A stretch of DNA of 64,000 bases from Hydractinia symbiolongicarpus (lineage: Eukaryota; Cnidaria; Hydrozoa; Anthoathecata; Hydractiniidae), in the NCBI RefSeq assembly GCF_029227915.1, contig NC_079882.1:17684501-17748500 (forward strand), written 5' to 3'. The position numbers were made by a program, and so were the translations under genes. Position 1 is the stretch's first letter; every line of letters starts with the position of its first letter. The notes beneath the pieces were generated by a model. It worked only from the letters and a program-made list of their open reading frames with translations. It was not told the origin of the DNA and did not search any database. This document shows positions 55,190 to 64,000 of this stretch, piece after piece.

Positions 55190-55503
55190 TTGAAGGTTTC
55201 TTGATCACGTCATCAACCCGTCTATTCTAAAACGGATTCGTGAATCAAGGTTTAATAAAACTTACCTAATATGGTTCCAGGTGGGCCTTACTTACCCGCG
55301 CGGTAAGAATAACTGACGTCACCATCCTGTTTCCAAGTTATTTGACCTCAAAGTTATAACTGCATTGCAATGGCTTCATTAGTTTAAATTAAGATATTGA
55401 CGTTAAATTAGTGTTATTAATGTCGCGACGTTTAATTTGTCAATTAGCATTTGAAACATCTACTTTGCCTGTCACAGACAGACGCAGTCTTCGTATTATT
55501 ATC
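55190..55503 (-). mobile_element. Helitron-like fragment (copy G), inverted
   Basis: Read on the minus strand it starts with ATAATAATACG plus the GTCTGTCTGTGACAGGCAAAGT segment of copy C. It runs through the GGTGACGTCA and CGGGTTGATGACGTGATC landmarks, then stops at the LINE's 5' end. The 3' end is missing. Confidence 0.65.
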
Positions 55504-55799
55504 CGCAAAAGTAAAATTTTGTTTCAAATCTATTGCGTTTCGCAAAAAATTGTACTCTTTGTGGCGTTATTATTTGAAAAGTAAAATTTTGAAGAACTTG
55601 TGTTTTTTATGTTTGTTAAATATTACACCATGTTTGTTCATTGTCCCCAATGTCTTCATTCTCGTTCAATGTCTCACTTGTTCTTTTTGTCTATTCTCCA
55701 TCACTGTGTTCATTTGTAATCACTCTTCCCAATGTATTGTTAATTTTTGTATAGTTTATTATGTGTCATGTCCCAACGTGATCATTTCTTGTAAAGGCA
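55504..55799. other. Spacer between Helitron copies
   Basis: About 300 bases of T-rich sequence with one open frame on the plus strand (55451-55840) rich in Cys, Phe, Leu and Ile. No domain recognised; likely a chance frame. Confidence 0.4.
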
Positions 55800-56371
55800 G
55801 CAGAATAATATGTTTTCGAGGAACGCCTAAGGAGATATAAGGGTATAAAAATTTTGCTGACGTCATCAAAGTGCCGTCAAACCCTCCAAAATCTTTTTAA
55901 GAAATTTTTATACCTGCTGCCTTCCTCGTATAGATCTTAAAACGCCGATCAAGAAAATGTATAGTATCATGTACTTTTGACAAACGGTTGCAGAGATATT
56001 AGGGTTTCAAGGTTTTTTGGTGACGTCATCAACCCGTCCATTCCGAAACGGATTCGGGGACTCAAGTTTGGGAAACTTACCCAAATTGGTCCCAGGTGGC
56101 CCCTAGCTACCTACGCGGTGAAAAATCATTGACGTCACCACCTTGTTTCCAAGTTATTTGGCCTCAAAGTTTTAAGCGCACTGTAATGGCTTCATTAATT
56201 TAATATACTTTTCTTTGACGTCAATACTATTTTAACGGTAAAGTTTCATAAATTACAGAACAATTTTATAGGCGATGTTTTATAGAATTTGACAAAGAAA
56301 ATTGTAAAGAATATAATCCACTTTGCAAAAGTGACAGACAGACACACGGAACTGGCGTATTATTATATAGA
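55800..56371 (-). mobile_element. Non-autonomous Helitron-like element (copy F), 3'-truncated
   Basis: The 5' end TCTATATAATAATACG begins at 56371 on the minus strand, at the base after copy E's 3' end, so the two are head-to-tail. The body matches copies B-D. The hairpin and CTAG at the 3' end are absent and homology fades near 55800. Confidence 0.7.
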
Positions 56372-57112
56372 CAAGTCGATAAGGCCCGTGGAGTAATCCA
56401 CTTAGGAAGAGGGACAATGAAAAATAGGTTTTTTTAGATTTTTTGCTGACGTCAGCAGTGCAGGTACAAAAAAAATTGGCGAAGTTTAGTTTATTCGTTG
56501 CCTGTACTGTGTAGAGGTTAAAACGCTGATCAAAATAATGTATAGGATCATATGTTTTCGACAAACGCCTAAGGAGATATAAGGTTTTAAAGATTTTGCT
56601 GACGTCAGCAATGAACCGTCAAAACCCAAAAATTTTTTTAAGAAATTTGTATACCTGTTGCCTTCATCGTATAGATCTTGAAGCACTGATTAAGAAAATG
56701 TATAGGATCATGTACTTTTGGTAAACGGTTGCAGAGATATTAGAGTTTGAAGATTTTTGATGACGTAATTAACCCGTCCATTCCGAGACGGATTCGGGGA
56801 GCCAGGTTTGGAAAACTTACCCAAATTGGTCCCAGGTTGTCCCTAGTTACCCACGCGGTGAAAAAACATTGACGCCACCACCTCGTTTCCAAGTTATTTG
56901 GCCTCAAAGTTTCAAGTGCATTGTAATGGCTTCACTTATCTTAATTAACTTTCCTTTGACGTCAATACTATTTTATCGGTAAAGTTTGGTAAATTACAGA
57001 ACAATTTTATAGGCGATGTTTTATAGAATTTGTTAAAGAAAATTTTGAAGAATGTAATCCACTTTGCAAAAGTGACAGACAGACACACGGAACTGGCGTA
57101 TTATTATATAGG
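56372..57112 (-). mobile_element. Non-autonomous Helitron-like element (copy E)
   Basis: Minus-strand element from CCTATATAATAATACG (57112; the usual TC has become CC) to a GTGGA-TTAC-TCCAC hairpin and CTTG at 56375-56372, where CTAG is expected. Length 741 bases. It lies directly against copy F. The second such tandem pair in the window, and in opposite orientation to the first. Confidence 0.75.
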
Positions 57113-57199
57113 TTTATAGTTGACTAAGTATAAATACATATATAGCTAATAAAAGCTAGTTAATGTCAACTTGAAAAGAAAGATTTTAAAATATACAGT

Positions 57200-58300
57200 A
57201 TAAATATAAGGCATAAAATATTTTTAGATATATACAATTTTTTAACATTTGTGGTTGTATAAATTAAGTGAGTGTATAAGCAAATATGAAATTAGCGAGA
57301 GTACATCCGCGAGTCATATAAAACCAATTTGTGGGATGTATTTTTTACATAGTCTGCAGGAGCAGTTTGGTACCCACTTTTTAATTTGGGATTTAAAGGA
57401 TTGCAAGGATGACATTTCTTTGATTCTTACCGGAATTTGTTGCCAGATTTTGTAACTGATGTTTCTGTACCATAGTAAAGAATTTTGTAACCGATAAAGT
57501 TTCTGTACCATAGTAAACTGATTTAGCATTACGGCCAGTAAATTCTCGATTATTTCTTAGATAGTATTTTGGATTATAAACAGTAAAAATATTTTGCATT
57601 ATTTCTGGAGCCATGTCGTTTTTTATTTTGTACATCTCAGTTGCAAGAGATTGTAGGTTTCGTTGGTGTACCGTAACAGAGCTGTCCTTATGAAGGAGGT
57701 CTGCGAAGGAAGAAGAACTGTCGCTATAGAATATCCGCAGTGCTTTCTCATGTATTCGATTAATACGATTGTTTAGAGCTCTGTTGTGAAACATCCAAAC
57801 TAGAGGGCAGTAATTGAATTGCGAAATTACGAAGGAATTCATTAATAGTTTCTTCTTATTAAAGTTCATAAAAGATGTCATCCTTGTAAGCGCATTTAGT
57901 TTCTGACTCGCTTTTGCACAGAGTTTAGACACATGCATATCAAATTTAAGTTTGTTATCGATAATGACTCCAAGTAGGCGTCTATGAGTGCTGCCTTTTA
58001 TTACTGAGTTGCCTATCTGTGTACTTAATATTTCATTATCGCTTAAAAGCAAATGACACTTGTCATCATTTGCTTTCATTGCATTATTGTCAAACCATGT
58101 AAATACTTTTTCAGACATGTTTTGAAGTTTAGTAACGACTTCCTTTGAGTCATTACCGATAACATATGGTGTTGTGTCGTCTGCATAGCTCGCAAATTCA
58201 ATGTCATTAAAATCAAATTCAACTGAGAAAAGATCGCAGATAAATATGTTAAAAAGTAACGGGCCTAGAATAGATCCTTGCGGAACGCCAAACAATATTT
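57200..58300 (-). pseudogene. 5'-truncated LINE reverse transcriptase
   Basis: From 58295 the frame reads FGVPQGSILGPLLFNIFICD, FASYADDTTPYV (intact YADD site), LLGVIIDNKLKFDMHVSKLC and FNYCPLVWMFHNRALN. It then reaches a C-terminal CSCRLCKKYIPQIGFI end at 57314. A 38-base tandem duplication (57449-57486 and 57487-57524 approximately) shifts the frame near the C-terminus. The copy begins in mid-polymerase, as expected for incomplete reverse transcription. Related to but distinct from the 50.6-55.1-kb LINE. Confidence 0.8.
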
Positions 58301-58845
58301 CAAGCCATGAGCTTTACGAATTTTTTATCTTTACTCTTTGAAATCTTCCACTCACATAACTCATAATTAGGCGTAGGGAATACATGTCAAAACACTTGAT
58401 CAAATAGCTTTGGTAGGTAAACTTTTGGTTTCAAAGGGCGGTAGCAGTCAAGTAGCTTTTGAAAAAACAAAATAGTTGTAAATATTTTTTTAAGGAGTTT
58501 ACAGACCACAAACGGAAATGATCAGAGCTAATATTCTTATTCATATTTTTTAAAAAACACGCGCTCAGCAAATGTTACCATGCGGAGTGTTTTGCTTTCA
58601 CTTTTGCGCTCCCCTTTCGAGTGGAAAACATCTGATTGGTAGATTCGATAAGCCTAGTACTTACTTCCCAGGGAATTTTAATTTATGGAACATGCACTGA
58701 GAACTAGTTATCGCCCGCAATACGAGCCAATACAGAGAATCGGTAAATTAATGCCGAAAAATTGCGCGAAAATAATTGCTTCGTGTTAAAAACAAAAGCA
58801 TAGCAAGAAACATTGTTTATAAACAATACTCTGCGCGAGAAAAAA

Positions 58846-59262
58846 TTAAACGCGAAGGCCATTGAATTTTAAATTCTTTCCCCCATGAATGCAAGCGTAG
58901 TCTATTTCTGCATACTTTAACTCTTCCTTAAAAACGTTCCTGCTAGCTCTTTTTGCTGCACTTTCTACTGATCTTGAACTCCTTACATACAGTTGTGTAA
59001 AAGTTGACTTTTCATGCTTGTTAATAGCCTTTAGCAATTCGTCAAAACTACAAAACTCGTTACCAACATGCATTTTCAATAAATTAATTTTTTTAATCAA
59101 CAACAATTCTTTCACTTGTAAATAACTCACGAGGACTATAACACTGCTGACTATCGCATTGTAACACCCTCCTCCATTATGAATTACATTATTTTTGCCA
59201 ACTATACTATATTCCTTAAAAAATTTGCACATGTGGGACATAATTTTCTTATAAGACTGCAC
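58846..59262 (-). pseudogene. MULE-type transposase N-terminal domain fragment
   Basis: 138-codon frame. Its second half reads GNEFCSFDELLKAINKHEK, LYVRSSRSVESAAKRASRN and ELKYAEIDYACIHGGKNLKF. The F-x-S-x-x-E-L...S-R-S...Y...C-I-H-G-G-K pattern is that of the zinc-binding N-terminal domain of MULE/SWIM-type transposases and their domesticated relatives. The DDE core is not found downstream. The neighbouring CTGTATAACTTT array at 59310-59440 may be its subterminal region. Confidence 0.5.
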
Positions 59263-59309
59263 AAAAAAATTAAAACAACGCTAAAATTTTTCTGTTTTTT
59301 AAGTAAGAG

Positions 59310-59440
59310 GAAGAAAACTTGCTGTATAAATTTCCAAACAAAACAATCTTAACTTGCTGTATAACTTTTGAACCAACAATACTGTATAACTTTTAAAACA
59401 GCGAAAAAAACTTCTTGGTGCATAACTTTTACAAAAAAAA
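59310..59440 (+). repeat. Second array of CTGTATAACTTT units
   Basis: Four spaced units (GCTGTATAAATTTCC, GCTGTATAACTTTTG, CTGTATAACTTTTAAAACA, GTGCATAACTTTTAC) matching the array at 32480-32595. Confidence 0.6.
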
Positions 59441-59689
59441 GTTTTTGAGCATGTTAAGTATTCGCACTTATGAGACAATAACTACATTGTTTTATCGCGT
59501 AGCTTTTGTTAAATTACTCGGAACATAGCTCTTCCAAAGATCATTAAAATAATTACAATAAACAAAAGATAACAGGGCTTCCAACTTGCAGGAAAAGGTT
59601 TGTATAACGCGTATGCGGAAGCTTACACTCGGACTGTACTGTATGTAGAGCTTGAAATGCGGGTAAATGATATATATATCATATATGCT

Positions 59690-60056
59690 TTTGAGGAACT
59701 AACACAGAGATAAAGGGGTTGACATCATCAGAATAAAAGTATTCTGATGATGTCATCAACCCATCCATTCTGTAAGGGATTCAGGGACCGAGGTTTGGGA
59801 ATCTTATACCTAATTTAGTCTCAGGTTGCCCCTAGTTACCCGCGCGGTAAAAAATGACTGATGTAACCATCTTGTTTCCAAGTTTCCAAGTTTCCAAATT
59901 TTTAAATAAAAATATAATGTTAAGTTAGTGTTATTGACGTCGCGACGTTGAATTTATCGGTTAACATTTGAGACATAACTGTTTCGGCTATATCAAAGAA
60001 GAATGAACATATCCAGTTTGCCTGTTTACAGACAGACACACTCTCTGTATTATTAT
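59690..60056 (-). mobile_element. Helitron-like fragment (copy H), inverted and diverged
   Basis: Landmarks appear in minus order: ATTATAATAATAC...GTGTGTCTGTCTGT near 60025-60056, GTCGCGACG near 59940, GCGCGGGTAACTAGGGG near 59835 and TGATGACATC near 59745. Both ends are imperfect. Confidence 0.55.
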
Positions 60057-60999
60057 AGAGATTCTTTTAAAAGATGGTTATATTCTCTATATATTGCCCT
60101 CGTTTTACAAGAAATTCATGGTCCTAAAATCTCAACTGTTTTCTTTTATAGTTTTACTTGTTATGGAAATTTCATGTGCTTATATATCTTAATTTTGATT
60201 TAGAAACTAAAATCAAACAGTCAAAAACTAAAAGTAATAAAAACGAAAATCTTTAAATTTTTATTTGTATTTTTGATTTCCGCCATCGCCACGCGGGGCG
60301 GAATCTTTAAAATCGCCGGATGGAAGATAGAGATATATATAGATATATAGAGACAGCACAGAGCCTGGAAGCGGCGGGTAGTTAGTCCCAGTATAGATAC
60401 TGTGTACTTTTTCAGTTCATTGCATAGTTTACAGGCTAATAGTTTTCAACCAATGACAATACAGTATTAACATTTTCGACCCGTCCCAAAGTCGCAATTT
60501 TTTAGGTAGCCAGAAAGCCAATTTTCTTGCTGGTGAAAGAGTAGAACTGCTATATCTGCATTAAAAAAAACGACGAAAAAATACGTATTAATATTGAATT
60601 GTCTGTTAAACGTTCCAAAACCAACCGAACATACAGAAAAGTTGAGCTAGGTATTTAAATTTTGGTGGTGTTGAACTGAATTATAGGTAATTAATATTTT
60701 AATTTAAAACTTCCCTGTAGCTACAGTATTTTTCTAACTTAACAGGGAATAGTATTTTAAGTATCTAGGCTAGATATATAAATCTTTAAATATTTACAAA
60801 GTTATGCCATGCCATCATGATGTATGCTGACTGGGAAAAAATAAAGTATAGCTAGCTAGCTATACATGTACCACCACTTTTGCTAATTACATACCTTCCA
60901 ACACTGGAATCCTGTAAAATTGGAGATTGGGTGAACTTAGTTTAGGGTTTCTGTGAGGTGCTGCCATAGTTAGTGCTAAGGGAAAAATTTAAGATTTTG
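60057..60999. other. Gene-free stretch
   Basis: AT-rich with a short GC-rich patch at 60280-60320 (CCGCCATCGCCACGCGGGGCGG) and a TAGAGA/TATATAGA run near 60330. No gene recognised. Confidence 0.4.
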
Positions 61000-61915
61000 A
61001 GCCTCACTCTAGATCCTAAGAAAAATTTTGCTGAGTTTAGAAAAGGTTGCCGATAAGCCGCAAACGCCCGCATATGTGGAGGCGAATTTGAGAAATTTTC
61101 GAATTGAATTGGCCCAAAACCGCCTGCACTTTCACGAACTCGCCCGGAGCATTCCTGAAGTGCAATTTCTTGTAACATGCAGACAAGGGTGCCGACTCGC
61201 CGAAAACGCTGTGTATGTCAGGGCGCCGCAGGCGTTTTTTTCGGGGTTTTCGTCTGTAACTGGCCTAAAAAGCCTGGGTCTGTCTGAAACCACCTGAAAT
61301 GCTACGCGGGCAAGCTCCTTGGTTCTCATTTAAATTCTTACGAGAAGAAGGGAGGTGCTATTTTGTCGTCGTCTTACAGTTTATTATTTGTTGGATTTTA
61401 TTACAGCTATTTATAAAATAAATGATATGGAAAACAGTCTTCCACTACCATTCCTCAACATTAAAAGAATAAATTACACATGGTAATAAATGTTTAAAAA
61501 ATGTTGTTTCGGGTTAATCTCGGGTTTCTCCAGGCGAAATTTCAAGTTTTTATTAAATTGCCAGAACTCGACCGACAGGCAGCGTTTCCGGCAAGTCGGC
61601 AACCGTGTTCATGCAGTCGATAGTTGAAAGAAGGCACTTGAAGATAAAGAAGTTAATAAATTTAATATATAAGTTTTTTATCAAGAAAATTTTATTGAAA
61701 ACTATCGAAAACAGTTCTTTTAAGAACTTCACTACCATTATATTATATAAGTTTATTATTTAATTTTGTGAATCATTATTAGTGTCCCTTTTTCTTTGCT
61801 TTTTGGAGCATTATTCGGGTCTATACAGGTTTTTGTCAGGCAAATACTTGAGTTTTTTTTCAAAACACCAAACTTGCTTGATAAAACCTGCACTTTTTAC
61901 AGCATATGCAGCTTG
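61000..61915. repeat. Diverged copies of the AAGCTGC/GCCGA fold-back repeat
   Basis: Phrases GGTTGCCGATAAGCCGCAAACG (abridged; 61046), AGGGTGCCGACTCGCCG (61187) and, inverted, CGGCAAGTCGGCAACC (61589) resemble each other and the repeat at 48408-48818. The stretch ends at GCAGCTTG, where the piggyBac element is inserted. Open frames here are not protein-like. Confidence 0.4.
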
Positions 61916-64000
61916 TTAACCCTTTACCCGCTGGATTTTTTTTGGGTTTTTTTAGGTCAATCACACATACACCGTTAAAATTTGCAATAACATTTCCTAC
62001 GTAGGAGTAGACCCCCATAAACTATATATTTTCTGAAAGCTTATAGACCACAGATTGCAAACATATAAAACTAAAATTCAAAATATGTCACCAAAGCAAC
62101 TGAGATGTGGTTGCATAGCAACCAAAAATTCTCAAAAGGACAAAATTTTTCAAAAATTTCAAGTTTGAAGTGCTTTCAAAACTTATTGCACTTGTCTAAA
62201 GACCTAAATCTCATAATACTTGTAGCAGAACATCTTAGTAATTGAACAAAAATTTTTTTTTTGAAATTCCTCATGTACTTATTGAAATAATTGAAAAAAT
62301 GTAAACATCGAAAAATATGAAATTTCTAAGAAAATTTTTATAATATATGTATAACCTGGTGTGAAGCATCAATTATCAACAATAAAAATGAAATCAAAAA
62401 CTACTATGGGGCAATTGATAAGGTTTCAAATACTACTTTTGCTGTGAAAGTCTTTGAAACAGTTCTCACACACATATTTTCCACACTTCTCGCAATAATT
62501 CACCGTGCGTTTGTTACTGCGCTTTCCAGTCTCCGGATCGATTTTATACGCACACATACAACACTTTCTTCTTGGATTTCTTTTGGAAGGGTAGTGCTTC
62601 CCTGTCAATCTGGTAGCATCCAGAACATCAAATTTTTCTCTTTAAGCTGGCTCTAAACTTGGGCGGCCTGCTCTTTGAACGAAGTTCTCGGCCTTCTCAT
62701 CAAGGTAAGGCTGTACAAGTTGATGAATAAGCATTTATCTGAATTTTTTGTGTGGATTCTTTTTCTTCTCAAATTCAGGATACTTCTTGAAAAAAAGCAA
62801 CATGCTGTTAATGATAGACATATCCAAGAGTCTAAAAAAGACTTTTTTCCACCACTTCCAGGATTTTCGGTTCAGGCCGTAGTATGATATATGTTGATCA
62901 TATTTATCAACGCCTCCGAAGCTTTGATTGTACGACTGAATCATGGAAGGCTTTTCAACATTTCCTTTATGTCGTTGAATGGTGACTTCTTGATTCCCAT
63001 GAATAGAGGACATAACAAAAACATCCCTCTTATCTTTCCAGTGAACTGCAACAATAGTATCAATCTAAATATACATTGATTTGCCGATATCAAGTTTTCC
63101 TTCCTTGAATCGTTTCGGGAATTCACCTCGGTTCGTTCTGATAGTTCCGCAGGCATATGTTTGCCTATCCTTGAGGCTTTTGATCAGGTTTAAGCTTGTG
63201 TAAAAATTATCAATGAACAAATGATAATTCCGATCGAGGTAGTTTTCCATAAGATCAAATACAACTCGGTGTGACAAACCATGCTCAGCTCCAGTGTCTG
63301 ACGCTCCGGTGTAAATCTGAAACTTCAGACAGAACGAGGATTCCGCTTCGCAACATGCCCAAACCTTGACACCAAATTTCTTTGGTTTTTTGGGCATGTA
63401 TTGAATAAAGCCCACTCGGCTTTTCATACCAATCATTTGTTCGTCTATGCTAAGATTTTGCCCAGGATGATACATGTCTGAAAACGTTTTACTTAATTTT
63501 TCCTCCAACCCACCAAGTTTGAACAGTTTTGAGTAATTAGGGTGTCCTTTCTCAACATTTTTTCTATTATCTACAAGATGGAAATACCTCAAGATATCTC
63601 TGAACCTTTTTCGAAACATTATTGATGCAAACCATGGCATGCGCATAATTCCCCTTGCCCAGTAATCATCATAACATGGAAGTCTCGCTAGTCCCATTGC
63701 GACGACCATACCAAAAAACGCCATAATCTCTGTGACTGTTGTTTGTTCAAAGGGTGGCAAAGGTTTGTTTGAATTTGCTTTCAAATAATCATAATATAAA
63801 TTTGTCTGATTGGAAAGCTGTTCAAAAATGTTATCTGTGAAAAATAATTGAAAAAATTGCAGTGGAGTTTCCGGTAGTGTTGCCTCTCGACTTGGCCCCG
63901 TAAATTCAAGAAATTCAATGTCCGCATTAGGATTCACATACTGATGACCTTCCTCAATATTTTTCCAATCTGGATTACCATCAGGCTTTTCTTTTCCATT
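61916..64000 (-). mobile_element. piggyBac-type transposon, left end intact, runs off the window
   Basis: TTAA at 61916-61919 is followed by CCCTTTACCCGCTGG, the classic piggyBac-type terminus. It lies about 500 bases beyond the end of the transposase frame on its 3' side. The transposase fills 62426 to the right edge. The other terminus is outside the window. Confidence 0.85.
62426..64000 (-). pseudogene. piggyBac (PGBD-type) transposase with three in-frame stops
   Basis: One reading frame from the window edge to 62426. The N-terminal domain (PLQFFQLFFTDNIFEQLSNQ, EIMAFFGMVVAMGLARLP) is followed by the DDE core: the SIDEQMIGMKSR aspartate, LFIDNFYTSLNLI, and GGVDKYDQHISYYG with the last acidic residues. 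The C-terminal cysteine-rich cross-brace finger follows (KCCMCAYKID...CEKCGKYVCENCF). Three stops interrupt it without changing frame: one after KSMYI (63064-63062), one after HKKFR and one after LEPA. Everything else is well preserved, so inactivation is recent. No in-frame start is visible before the edge, so the N-terminus lies outside. Confidence 0.9.

Noticed and set aside
61028-61329. Overlapping open frames on both strands in a GC-richer patch
   Set aside because: The patch is a fold-back repeat shared with 48.4-48.8 kb; neither frame looks like a protein.

Overview
The window looks like a repeat-rich, AT-rich animal genome. The host gene has about 22 small spliceosomal introns with GT/AG ends. 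The repeats include Helitron, piggyBac, PIF/Harbinger, Ginger-like, pogo-like, gypsy, Penelope-like and CR1/jockey-type elements, and there are many short AGCTAGCT runs. I read this as a metazoan, most likely a cnidarian, but that is an inference from repeat families and style. No sequence here proves the species.

Only one clear host gene is present. A minus-strand gene from 28015 down to 13662 can be assembled from 23 coding exons whose phases all agree (3627 coding bases, about 1208 residues). It encodes an acidic N-terminal tail, a Dbl-homology RhoGEF domain, a PH domain and about 17 MORN repeats to the C-terminus. The DH-PH-MORN order is that of alsin, but I see neither an RCC1-like domain nor a VPS9 domain. 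Its large 6.7-kb intron (18088-24778) holds a head-to-tail array of short Helitron-like elements.

Left of the gene (1-13.3 kb): a truncated Helitron, a frameshifted Harbinger transposase, and a 4.6-kb Ginger-like DNA transposon at 7107-11697 with TG...CA ends and an ACAAG target duplication. Its gene encodes integrase, a small basic domain, an OTU cysteine protease and an F-box across at least three exons. That gene is split by a second transposon (7519-9099, ATTATG duplication) carrying part of an unrelated integrase-like transposase. A pogo-like MITE follows at 12.7-13.3 kb.

Right of the gene (28-64 kb) is a graveyard of elements. It holds a second Harbinger remnant, a decayed multi-frame coding cluster at 29.6-31.4 kb, and a gypsy gag/pol relic at 34-35 kb. 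A Penelope-like scrap follows, then a very young gag-less gypsy element at 37298-40876 with identical 104-bp LTRs and a GAAAA duplication. Its putative primer-binding site is complementary to its own LTR, which suggests self-priming. Further right are four non-LTR retrotransposon copies, two families of TTAA-flanked MITEs, more Helitrons in inverted orientation, a MULE N-terminal fragment, and a piggyBac element that enters from the right edge with its left terminus intact.

The strongest leads are the integrase-OTU-F-box transposon, the self-priming LTR element, and the nested element with subterminal CACTTCTCTTC arrays.
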